Positions 17,425-25,279 of a stretch of 64,000 bases of DNA are shown here, piece by piece. The stretch comes from Microvenator marinus. Lineage in GTDB: Bacteria > Myxococcota_A > Bradymonadia > Bradymonadales > Bradymonadaceae. The notes under the pieces were generated by a model, which was not told the DNA's origin, did not search any database, and was given only the letters and a program-made list of their open reading frames with translations. Where the stretch lies: assembly GCF_007993755.1 (NCBI RefSeq), contig NZ_CP042467.1, positions 5,542,001 through 5,606,000 of the forward strand, written 5' to 3'. Position numbers and translations under genes: made by a program. The stretch's first letter is position 1; every line of letters begins with the position of its first letter.

Positions 17425-18375
17425 TTATTCGTGGCGGCGAATTGTGCGGATGATGGTTTGAATCGTCGCGGCGAGACCGCTTTCTTCCAGATCGAGCTTT
17501 CCAGCTCGTACCAATTCACCTTGTAACGGCTGAGGTTTAATGGCCGCGAGGAAGGCGGCTTCGGTGATGGTTAGGTCGCGTGCGTCCTTGGCGAAGTAGT
17601 ATCTTGCCGCGGGCCCGATTCCCCAGATTCCCGATCCGAATTCGATACAGTTTAGATAGAGTTCGAGCACTCGTTCTTTGGAGACTTTTTGCCAGACTCG
17701 CGTGGCGATTACGACTTCTTGAAACTTGCGTTCTAGAGTCTTGTCTCGCGTTAGAAAGAGGTTTTTCACAAGCTGTTGGGTGATGGTGGAGCCGCCCGTG
17801 ACGATTTGTCCCTCGTTTTGATTGCGGGACATCGCGCGCGCGATGAGGTGGGCGCTGAAGCCCTGGTTTTCGTAGAATCCGTGTTCTTCGCTGTAGACCA
17901 TGGCGGCTGGGACGAACTTAGGGAGTTCTGAAATCGGCACAAAATCTGGCGTCCCGGGGCCTACCTTTACCTCGGTGCCTGGAGGAAGATATCTTGGGTC
18001 GACCTTCTTTGTGAAGTTGGTGTTGAGCCAGTCCACGTCCTTTGATTCCCACTCGAACTCTGCCACCTTGCAATGGTGTTCGGGCGAGTCAATGCCGTGG
18101 ATGCGGAACTCAAGGTCGGGGCTCTTCGGTGAGGTTAGTACCTCTAGCCTCGGCACGATGGTACCCTCGAGACGTAGTTTCCCAAAAGGTGCCGTCCACG
18201 CGGGAGGAACGAGCTCCAGAACTTCCTGACATTCAAGTGAGTCGGTAGTTGCGATTTTGGACAAAATTTTGGGGATATCGAGGTCGTGGTCCGGCAGACC
18301 GAAGTCTATGTTCGGAGGCTCAGCTGAGACGGAAAATGTGCAAAACATTGCGCCAATGAGCCACGAGTGCTTCAT
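17425..18375 (-). CDS. Stand-alone periplasmic GT51 peptidoglycan glycosyltransferase-like protein
   Basis: A 316-residue protein whose C-terminal 160 residues are a glycosyltransferase family 51 domain: E163-E-H-G-F-Y-E-N-Q-G (the usual motif is ED-x-x-F-x-x-H-x-G), GGSTITQQ at 194-201, R-K-x-x-E, and L-E-L-Y-L-N. The family polymerises lipid II. Departures are seen: Asp to Glu and His to Asn in the first motif, and a Trp where most members have Glu after the R-K-x-x-E segment. It has a cleavable-looking signal instead of the usual membrane anchor, plus an extra N-terminal domain of about 140 residues. It overlaps the upstream lipoprotein by ATGA. Confidence 0.82.
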   Translation of the reverse strand: MKHSWLIGAMFCTFSVSAEPPNIDFGLPDHDLDIPKILSKIATTDSLECQEVLELVPPAWTAPFGKLRLEGTIVPRLEVLTSPKSPDLEFRIHGIDSPEHHCKVAEFEWESKDVDWLNTNFTKKVDPRYLPPGTEVKVGPGTPDFVPISELPKFVPAAMVYSEEHGFYENQGFSAHLIARAMSRNQNEGQIVTGGSTITQQLVKNLFLTRDKTLERKFQEVVIATRVWQKVSKERVLELYLNCIEFGSGIWGIGPAARYYFAKDARDLTITEAAFLAAIKPQPLQGELVRAGKLDLEESGLAATIQTIIRTIRRHE

Positions 18376-19169
18376 AGTCCGCTCGCCTTGTCATCCGCTA
18401 CGCAATATCCGCCTTTCATCACGCAGAATCCGTCTGTCTTGCAGGCTTCGGACGCCTCGCAATGCGCGTGCAGGGTAGGGGCGCACCAGGAGCCGGATTC
18501 GACGACAAGTCCGCACTCTCCGGCGATTCTGCACCTCTCGGAGTTTTGACAATGGCTCTCATCTCTTGGTCGGCAAGTGCTACCCCAGTACATCTCCTGG
18601 ACTCCACAATTACCTCTTTCTACGCATTCCTTTGAGAACGAGCAGCCATCGGCGGTGACCATACAGACGTTCGTGACCCATTCGAAGCAATCTTCTTCGT
18701 TCTCGGACCCGCACTTGTTGTAGTAGGAGCGATAGGAACCCGCCTCGCAGAATCCGCCTTCTTTGCACGCCAAGGACCCAGTGCAGTCGGAGTCTTTCAC
18801 CGCTCCGCAGACCGCCTCTTGCCAGTCCGTGCATAGATATTCGCCGATTCTTTGATCCGCGTCAGCGGAGATGACCGAGCAGAGACCGTGTGTCTTGCAG
18901 CCCTCGGTTTGGGTGCAGTCGATTTCGCGTCGAGGGACGCAAGACTCTTCGGGATCACATCCGTCGGTGCGGCAGTCCAAGACTTCGAGTTCCTTGTTTC
19001 GAGTAAAATCCTCATCGGTCTCGTCTGTGGCAACAGGCGCAGGCTGCGGGACAACTGTGGTGAGCGGTAGAGCTTGGGGCTGCGGGTCCGCGGCGTCGTG
19101 AGTAGGCTGCGGCGTTTTGCATCCAGCACCCAATACAATAAAGGTTGTGATGACCAGCAATCGTGGCAT
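18372..19169 (-). CDS. Cys-rich repeat lipoprotein
   Basis: A 265-residue lipoprotein (lipobox GAGC, Cys17) with a Pro/Thr-rich linker and five or so copies of a unit like C-x-x-S-E-x-C-K-x-x-G-x-C, each separated by 20-30 residues. The repeats probably form small disulfide-bonded loops at the cell surface. It is coupled by ATGA to the transglycosylase gene that follows, so the pair may act together near the peptidoglycan; this is inferred from context only. Confidence 0.8.
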   Translation of the reverse strand: MPRLLVITTFIVLGAGCKTPQPTHDAADPQPQALPLTTVVPQPAPVATDETDEDFTRNKELEVLDCRTDGCDPEESCVPRREIDCTQTEGCKTHGLCSVISADADQRIGEYLCTDWQEAVCGAVKDSDCTGSLACKEGGFCEAGSYRSYYNKCGSENEEDCFEWVTNVCMVTADGCSFSKECVERGNCGVQEMYWGSTCRPRDESHCQNSERCRIAGECGLVVESGSWCAPTLHAHCEASEACKTDGFCVMKGGYCVADDKASGL

Positions 19170-19221
19170 TTCTATCTCGGTAGAGTTAAAGTGACAAAAA
19201 GCATCATTGGAAGGAAAGGAA

Positions 19222-19785
19222 ATGACCTATACCGAACGATTCGATCGCGCGCTACTCCTGGCGTCCGAAGTACACCGCCATCAAAAACGCAAGGGTACTC
19301 AAATCCCCTATATCACCCACGTTTTGGCCGTTGCGGCTTTGGTTGGCAATCATGGTGGTGATGAGGACCAGGTGATTGGGGGCCTTCTCCATGACGCGAT
19401 TGAAGACGGTATCAAAGCCTTTCCGGACATTCGGGAGAGGATTCGCGGCAGTTTTGGTGAGCGAGTTCTGGCGATCGTTGAGGCGTGTACGGATGCCGAT
19501 ACCGACCCGAAGCCGCCTTGGAAAGAGCGAAAGCTCGCCTATTTGGCGCATCTGCGTACGGATCCGGATACCGGTCATTTGTTGGTGTCTTTGAGTGACA
19601 AGGTACACAACGCCGGCGCCATCGTGATGGACTTAAGTGTTGTGGGGGACGAACTTTGGCAACGGTTTAATGTCCCCAAGGAAGAGACCCTTTGGTACTA
19701 CGGAAACTTGGTTGAGATTTTTGAGGAGAGGGTTCCCTCGGTGTTGACTAAAGAGCTCGGCCGTTTGGTGCGGCTGATGAGTTAG
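19222..19785 (+). CDS. HD-domain protein, small (p)ppGpp hydrolase-like
   Basis: A 187-residue single-domain HD protein. Metal and substrate motifs of the RelA/SpoT hydrolase type are visible: H33 in Y-I-T-H-V-L-A, H57-D58 followed by A-I-E-D, and S-L-S-D-K-V-H-N. There is no synthetase, TGS or ACT domain, so it fits small alarmone hydrolases (SAH/Mesh1-like). The ATG at 19222 (AAGGAAAGGA upstream) is preferred to TTG 19207. The stop shares four bases with the convergent gene. Confidence 0.82.
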   Translation: MTYTERFDRALLLASEVHRHQKRKGTQIPYITHVLAVAALVGNHGGDEDQVIGGLLHDAIEDGIKAFPDIRERIRGSFGERVLAIVEACTDADTDPKPPWKERKLAYLAHLRTDPDTGHLLVSLSDKVHNAGAIVMDLSVVGDELWQRFNVPKEETLWYYGNLVEIFEERVPSVLTKELGRLVRLMS

Positions 19786-20324
19786 AGGGCCCTCAGCCGC
19801 TCGATCCATTCCCTTGCTTCGAGAAGTGTTTTGGGCTGGTTGGCTTTCCAAGGTGAGCCCGCCCAAATCATGAAAGCGCCCATCAAGACCATGAAGCCTC
19901 CTATCCCGAGCGCGAAGTTTCCGCTGCTGTCTGCGTAGTTTGAGGCCGCAAAATAGATGCCCCATAGCGCGCAAAGTGTTCCGATGACGGCAAATCCCCA
20001 GGCCATAGTGCTGGTGCCGGTGGATGTGACCTTCAGGTCTGGGTTGTCGATTTCGATCGTGCTCAAGATTTCCGACACCATACCGAGGAACACGTCACGG
20101 TGAACGGTCTTAGGTTTACCAACGCAGTCCAGCGCAACCGTGCGTCCAGGTGTGACAATCGTGAGCTCTGAGCTCGTCATTCCCTTACCAAAGATGGTGT
20201 AGTTGAAGTTGCAAGAAGTCGCGTCCTTCAGGTCGAGCTCTTCCTTGGGGCCGACGAGGCGAGTGCCCGAGATTTGCCACGTCTCTTCGGGGCGAATTAG
20301 TGCGCGTTTAAAAACAAATTCCAT
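19782..20324 (-). CDS. Hypothetical protein with two C-terminal membrane segments
   Basis: A 180-residue protein: a soluble N-terminal part of about 105 residues, two transmembrane segments (M-A-W-G-F-A-V-I and I-G-G-F-M-V-L-M-G-A-F), and a short C-terminal tail with W-x-x-x-Q-P-K-T-L. The start at 20324 has GAGGTG upstream. I do not recognise the family. Confidence 0.7.
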   Translation of the reverse strand: MEFVFKRALIRPEETWQISGTRLVGPKEELDLKDATSCNFNYTIFGKGMTSSELTIVTPGRTVALDCVGKPKTVHRDVFLGMVSEILSTIEIDNPDLKVTSTGTSTMAWGFAVIGTLCALWGIYFAASNYADSSGNFALGIGGFMVLMGAFMIWAGSPWKANQPKTLLEAREWIERLRAL

Positions 20325-20359
20325 CTGACACCTCATTGAACTCATTGCATTAATTGGAC

Positions 20360-20378
20360 AAGCGGCTTGTAGCCGCTT
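20360..20378. repeat. Perfect inverted repeat between divergent genes
   Basis: AAGCGGCT-TGT-AGCCGCTT, eight-base perfect arms with a three-base loop. It lies 36 bases upstream of the minus-strand start at 20324 and 85 bases upstream of the plus-strand start at 20463. There is no T-run on either side, so it is not a typical terminator; it may be a hairpin in a leader or an operator. Confidence 0.6.
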
Positions 20379-20462
20379 GAGAAGGGTGCGGAAGCAAGGT
20401 AGCCTAACAATAGTTTGGGCACTTTGTAACTATGACACGTCCTTCCCACGCGGACATCCGAT

Positions 20463-21413
20463 ATGAAAAAATGGTCAATATTAGTGTTGGGTTTGGTCGC
20501 GTGTAATGGCGAGATCGAGACTCAACTAGAGCCCGATATGCCGGCAGAAGACACCGGGTCTTACGTGGACATGGAATCCACCGAGGACATGAGTGAGCCT
20601 GAGGCAGATGCGGATCCATTTGATGTGCCTTTGGACCTCTTACCTGATACCAGTGAAACCCGTAAGTGGAGCCGGGGCTGTGGATTGTTCGAGGGCCTTG
20701 CAGAAGGCGAGCATACGTTTGAGCTCGATGGAAGGACGCGACGCTACATCGTTCGGCTTCCTCAGAATTACGTCTCGGACGAAGGCTGGCCGCTGGTTTT
20801 TGCGCTGCACGGAAACGGCGGGAGTGCGGCCTACTGGGATGTCACGAGCGGTAATCGCAACATCCGTGAAGTCCTCAAAGATGAGGCAGTTCTGGTCATT
20901 GCGGAAGCTATCGAAGGGAATTGGCGCGACTATAACGCGCCGCAAGACACATGGCCGGACAGGATTGAGAGTGAGTTGCGCTACTTCGATGAAGTGCTGG
21001 AACAGGTCAAGTTGGGTCTTTGCATCGACACCGACGAAGTCTTCACGATGGGCTTTAGCGGTGGTGGCTCGTTCTCTGGCGTTTTGACCTGCCGACGCGA
21101 CGACTACAGGGCCATGGCCGTGGGCGGGTCCGTGATGTACTTCGAGCCCCAAGATTGCACCCGTGCGACCCCGGCTTGGATAACGATAGGTACTGAGGAA
21201 CTGGTGCCAGGACGAGAGGCCTTTAGGGACTTCTTCCGTGACCAAGCTGGATGTTCAGAGACATCAACCCCTGTGGACCCGGCTCCATGCGTCGCCTACG
21301 AGACGTGTGATGTTGGAACGCCCGTTCACTATTGCCAACATGCTGGAGACCACGTGTGGCCGGATATCGGCTCCCAAGCAATGTGGGAGTTCTTCAAACA
21401 ATTTGTAGATTGA
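20463..21413 (+). CDS. PHB depolymerase/feruloyl esterase-like lipoprotein
   Basis: A 316-residue lipoprotein (lipobox LVAC, Cys14, then NGE) with an Asp/Met/Glu linker to about residue 65. The rest is an alpha/beta hydrolase of the esterase-PHB depolymerase family (LpqC-like, CE1-type): F-A-L-H-G-N-G-G (oxyanion region), nucleophile G-F-S199-G-G-G, and a C-terminal H in A-G-D-H-V-W-P. It should hydrolyse polyesters or feruloylated sugars outside the cell. Confidence 0.85.
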   Translation: MKKWSILVLGLVACNGEIETQLEPDMPAEDTGSYVDMESTEDMSEPEADADPFDVPLDLLPDTSETRKWSRGCGLFEGLAEGEHTFELDGRTRRYIVRLPQNYVSDEGWPLVFALHGNGGSAAYWDVTSGNRNIREVLKDEAVLVIAEAIEGNWRDYNAPQDTWPDRIESELRYFDEVLEQVKLGLCIDTDEVFTMGFSGGGSFSGVLTCRRDDYRAMAVGGSVMYFEPQDCTRATPAWITIGTEELVPGREAFRDFFRDQAGCSETSTPVDPAPCVAYETCDVGTPVHYCQHAGDHVWPDIGSQAMWEFFKQFVD

Positions 21414-21432
21414 GCCGAGTCTTCGGGGAGTC

Positions 21433-23364
21433 ATGAAAATCCTGACATTGAAGAAAACTGGGTGTGTGCTCTCTTTACTGGGACTCGTTGTAGTTTCTAT
21501 CTCTTGCCGAACAACGACGTCTAGTCGAGGACATGGTAAATTATTGGAAACTAGGGAGGTGCAGCTGGATGCAGGGCGAGATTTCACGTGTTTGCTGCGC
21601 TCCGGTGCATTGAAATGTTGGGGCAGCGAGGCATGGGCTGAGGAGCAGTTGGGAGCAGGTATCACCAAAGTGGCAGTGGGAGAGTTTCATCACTGTGTCA
21701 TCCAGGAGTTTGGTCTCAAGTGTTGGGGTCGTAATGATCTGGGAGAGCTAGGTGATGGGACTCAGACTGGGAGAACTGAGCCGAAGTTCGTTCTTGGCCT
21801 TCAGGAAGGTGTCAGTGATGTCTCCGTTGGAGACCAACACACCTGTGCTATCCAAAACGGTGCAGTGTCTTGTTGGGGATCGAATGAAAAGGGTCAACTA
21901 GGTGATGGAACATTCGGAAGTCATCGTCCTACTCCTGTTGCTGTACTAGGACTGGAGCGGGGGGTGTCCCAAGTAGTTGCGGGTGAAGAGCATTCTTGTG
22001 CCCTCAAGCAAGGGGCCGTCTATTGTTGGGGCCAAAACTCCGAAGGGCAATTGGGTGATGGAACTTTTGATTCCAGAACTTTACCACGGTTGGTTGTTGG
22101 TTTGGAGTCGGACGTAACAGAGCTAGTCGCCGGAGGTTGGCATAATTGTGCAATCAAGAACTCCAAGGTCTATTGTTGGGGAGGAAACTCCTATGGCCAA
22201 CTGGGTGATAGGACTTATAGACCGAGTGCGCAGGCACGAGAGTTGATTGAAGCTGGATTCCCATTGAGGGCACTCGACGCGTCATTGACTCACACATGCG
22301 CGAATCGCAGCGGTGCGATGGTGTGCTGGGGCTTGAGTCATATGTCGCTGGATCGCAACGACCCTCAGATAGTGGACAAGATGGAAAGTGGCGTTGGTAT
22401 GATTGCGCTAGGGTGGGAACATGCTTGCGTGTTGAAAGATATGGAGGTGATCTGTTGGGGGCTAAAGAATCATCAGAACGAGCTTGGGGATCAGACGCGG
22501 TCTGTGTTTACAGTTCCCACCCTCGTGCGCGATTTGAAGTCAAACGTCACTAACTTTTCATCGGATGGCGCAGAAACCTGCGTAATTCAGTTTCAACGAG
22601 TTAAATGCTCGAAACGCAATAAGTCTAGGAGGGAACCAGCCAATCCGACTTTTCGAGGTGCGAGAGTTGAAGGACTGGGTGCAGGTGTCAGTGAAATCAG
22701 CGTCACGAACCGAAAGTGCGCCATTGCAGAAGGTGCACTCAAATGTTGGGGCCGGGGCGCGCCATCAGAGGATATTGCGAGTTTGGTTCCAGGTTTCGAG
22801 TCAGGTGTCACGCGTCTCTCCGATGGTGGGTGGTGTGTGTTACGAGACGGAGGTGTTTACTGTTTTCGGGACGGTGAATATACCGTCGAAAAAGGTTGGG
22901 AATCTGGTGTGACAGACATTGTTGGAGGGTATGCAATCAAGAATGGAGCTCTTCAAGTGAGAGGTAAGACCGGACAATTGCCCCAAACTGTTAAGGGTTT
23001 CGAAAGCGGTGTCTCGAAGATTTATAAGGACGGCAGGTGTGTTGTCAAAGATGGTGTGTTCGTATGCATTGGGGAGGATCTAGAATCGGTACGGATCTCT
23101 GAATTGAGAGTTGAGCACCCTCCGGATGATTATCTTCTGTCCAACAATTACTTCTTTGTTGTCACTGAGGGGAAGCTGATGATCTACAGCCGTGACGGCG
23201 AGATACTTCGCGGAGAGATATTTCAAGGCATCGATTCGGGGGTAACCAAAATCGAAAGAACTTCAATGGGCATATGCATCCTTCAAGATGATGGACTCAA
23301 GTGTTGGGAAACTCCGAAATCAAACTCCAGAAGTCAGGGACTCATCAAGGTGAAGGTTTGGTGA
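21433..23364 (+). CDS. RCC1-repeat beta-propeller lipoprotein
   Basis: A 643-residue lipoprotein (lipobox SISC, Cys25). Seven-bladed RCC1-type repeats are clear in the first 350 residues: V-A-x-G-x-x-H-x-C-A-I, then C-W-G-x-N-x-x-G-Q-L-G-D-G-T. The second half has more divergent repeats that keep the C-x-I ... C-W-G-x-G frame with V-x-x-x-S-x-G-V-T. Each blade carries a paired Cys, probably forming disulfides. Codon use appears less GC-rich than the neighbours; this is an impression. The function is unknown. Confidence 0.88.
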   Translation: MKILTLKKTGCVLSLLGLVVVSISCRTTTSSRGHGKLLETREVQLDAGRDFTCLLRSGALKCWGSEAWAEEQLGAGITKVAVGEFHHCVIQEFGLKCWGRNDLGELGDGTQTGRTEPKFVLGLQEGVSDVSVGDQHTCAIQNGAVSCWGSNEKGQLGDGTFGSHRPTPVAVLGLERGVSQVVAGEEHSCALKQGAVYCWGQNSEGQLGDGTFDSRTLPRLVVGLESDVTELVAGGWHNCAIKNSKVYCWGGNSYGQLGDRTYRPSAQARELIEAGFPLRALDASLTHTCANRSGAMVCWGLSHMSLDRNDPQIVDKMESGVGMIALGWEHACVLKDMEVICWGLKNHQNELGDQTRSVFTVPTLVRDLKSNVTNFSSDGAETCVIQFQRVKCSKRNKSRREPANPTFRGARVEGLGAGVSEISVTNRKCAIAEGALKCWGRGAPSEDIASLVPGFESGVTRLSDGGWCVLRDGGVYCFRDGEYTVEKGWESGVTDIVGGYAIKNGALQVRGKTGQLPQTVKGFESGVSKIYKDGRCVVKDGVFVCIGEDLESVRISELRVEHPPDDYLLSNNYFFVVTEGKLMIYSRDGEILRGEIFQGIDSGVTKIERTSMGICILQDDGLKCWETPKSNSRSQGLIKVKVW

Positions 23365-23365
23365 G

Positions 23366-25279
23366 TTACTGCGCGCCGGTCAGATTGCCGTCAATCCCCG
23401 TAATCTTGAGAGCGATTGACTTGGCATCCAGCGTGCCGTTGCCATCAGTATCAATGTCATTGGGCGCCAGAGTGCCGAGCAAGTTGATGAGCTGAGCGGG
23501 AGGCAATGGTAGCGAGTCCGGATCTAGCGAGTTGATGGCCGCATTGAGGTCGGTCTCGGTGACGGCACCGCCTAGGATACCGTTGAACGCGCTCACGTTG
23601 GTCCCAGACACCGTTACGGTCTTTTCGATCCTCGCCATATAGACGGTCACATCCAGCGTATTGGCGGCATCGAGAGGGATGGACACCGGAACCTGGGTGT
23701 TCGGCCCACCAGCGGTCACCAGATTGCCCGTGCGGGTCGCAGGGAGCTGAACCAGTCGGTCACACGACAAATTGTTCAAACTCGCTCTAGATGCGTAATA
23801 ATCGCACGTGGCGGCCACCAAATCGCACGATGGGTTGGTCGGGGCCAGTTCCCCGGTCAAGAGGGCTAGCGTGAATTGGCCAGGTTGGAAGCCAATATAC
23901 TCGAAGAGCAGAATCAAGCTTCCGTCGGCAACTGCATCTGCGAGCGGCTGATTCACAAATCCACCAAGCGCTGACAAGACGTTGTCACGGTCGCCGTCCC
24001 CATCCACATCTAGCGCCTCGCCCACACTCGTGTTCGCGCCGAGCGCCAGGGCGCTGAACTTCGAAGCATCCGCAAACGACGGCGTGCAGAAGCACTGACT
24101 GGTATCCGCGGAACAAATGCCAGCAGCGCAGACGTCACCTGTGGAACAACTCAGCCCGTCATCACAGGTGTTGCCAGTGAGCGGCGAGTGGATGCATCCC
24201 TGATTCACATTGCAGGAATCGGAGGTGCAATCGTTTCCGTCGTCGCAAGTCCTGGTGGTGCCTCCACACGAGCCCTCGAAACACGCGTCGCTCTCGGTAC
24301 AGGCGTTGCCGTCATCACAGGACAAGGTGTTAAACTCGTACGTACAGCCAGCAGTGTCGGGGTCGCAGAGGTCCGTGGTGCAAGGGTTTCCGTCGTCGCA
24401 AATGCTGACTTCGCCGGTGCAACACGGGCTGTTCGTGGGCAGGTATTGGCATCCGGCGACCGGATGGCAGATATCGATGGTACACGCGTTGTTGTCGTCA
24501 CAGGTCTCGGGTTCTCCGGCACCACAAACGCCTTCGGAGCAGGTGTCGCCGGTGGTGCAGGGGTCGCCGTCATCACACGCGGCGGTGTTATTGGTGTGTG
24601 TGCATCCTGTTTCTGGGTCGCAGACATCATCGGTGCACGGATTGCCGTCGTCGCACCCGACCTCGCCACCAACGCACGTGCCTCCAACGCACACGTCATC
24701 GGCCGTGCAAAGACTTGAATCGTCGCACGCTGTTCCGTCGGCAGCGGGCGTATTCATGCAGCCCGCAATCGGATCACACGAAGCCACGGTACACGAGTTT
24801 CCGTCGTCACAATCCACCTCTTCGCCTGTGCAAATGCCGGCCTGACACGTCGTGTCAAACGTACAGATATTTCCGTCATCGCAGGCCTCGCCGTCAGCAA
24901 CTCCGCTCCACGCGTCGGGCGTAGCCGGGTCGCAAATACCGCATCCTTTGGAGTCGGTATCGCCGGGTTCGTGGCAAACGCCCTGAATCAAACAGGTGTC
25001 TTCAACCAAGCTCCAGGCACAGATTTTCCCTTGCCCGGCCTGCTCCACACAGGTGTCTGTGGTGCACGACAAGCCGTCGTCACAATCGGAAGCTTCTTCG
25101 CATCGAACTACGCCCTCGAACACCGGGTCTGGTGTCTGAGCGTCTTCTGACATGTCTTCGTCTGCATTATTGGTGACGGTGGGGTTGTTATTTGGGGTCG
25201 GTTTTGGCGCCGGTGAATCATCACTGCAGCCGGCAAAACCAAAGAGTAGGGCGCTGAATAAGGTCAGGCGATTTTTCAT
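23366..25279 (-). CDS. Cys-rich repeat lipoprotein (CDDGNxCT type)
   Basis: A 637-residue lipoprotein (Cys18, then SDD). About residues 60-400 carry roughly ten repeats of the form C-D-D-G-N-x-C-T-x-D-x-C-x-P-x-x-G-C, sometimes alternating with T-C-x-x-G-x-C. A C-terminal domain of about 230 residues follows, with a possible calcium-binding element D-V-D-G-D-G-D-R-D and a second near the end D-I-D-T-D-G-N-G-T-L-D. It is joined to the 1024-residue protein by ATGA, so the pair are probably partners at the cell surface. Confidence 0.85.
   Translation of the reverse strand: MKNRLTLFSALLFGFAGCSDDSPAPKPTPNNNPTVTNNADEDMSEDAQTPDPVFEGVVRCEEASDCDDGLSCTTDTCVEQAGQGKICAWSLVEDTCLIQGVCHEPGDTDSKGCGICDPATPDAWSGVADGEACDDGNICTFDTTCQAGICTGEEVDCDDGNSCTVASCDPIAGCMNTPAADGTACDDSSLCTADDVCVGGTCVGGEVGCDDGNPCTDDVCDPETGCTHTNNTAACDDGDPCTTGDTCSEGVCGAGEPETCDDNNACTIDICHPVAGCQYLPTNSPCCTGEVSICDDGNPCTTDLCDPDTAGCTYEFNTLSCDDGNACTESDACFEGSCGGTTRTCDDGNDCTSDSCNVNQGCIHSPLTGNTCDDGLSCSTGDVCAAGICSADTSQCFCTPSFADASKFSALALGANTSVGEALDVDGDGDRDNVLSALGGFVNQPLADAVADGSLILLFEYIGFQPGQFTLALLTGELAPTNPSCDLVAATCDYYASRASLNNLSCDRLVQLPATRTGNLVTAGGPNTQVPVSIPLDAANTLDVTVYMARIEKTVTVSGTNVSAFNGILGGAVTETDLNAAINSLDPDSLPLPPAQLINLLGTLAPNDIDTDGNGTLDAKSIALKITGIDGNLTGAQ

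Noticed and set aside
20360-20378. Rho-independent terminator
   Set aside because: The stem is perfect, but no T-run follows on either strand and it lies between two 5' ends, not after a gene.
24188-24845. Plus-strand open frames within the two Cys-rich lipoproteins (also near 27089-28212)
   Set aside because: They follow the regular codon pattern of the CDDGN repeats on the opposite strand and have no starts or family likeness.
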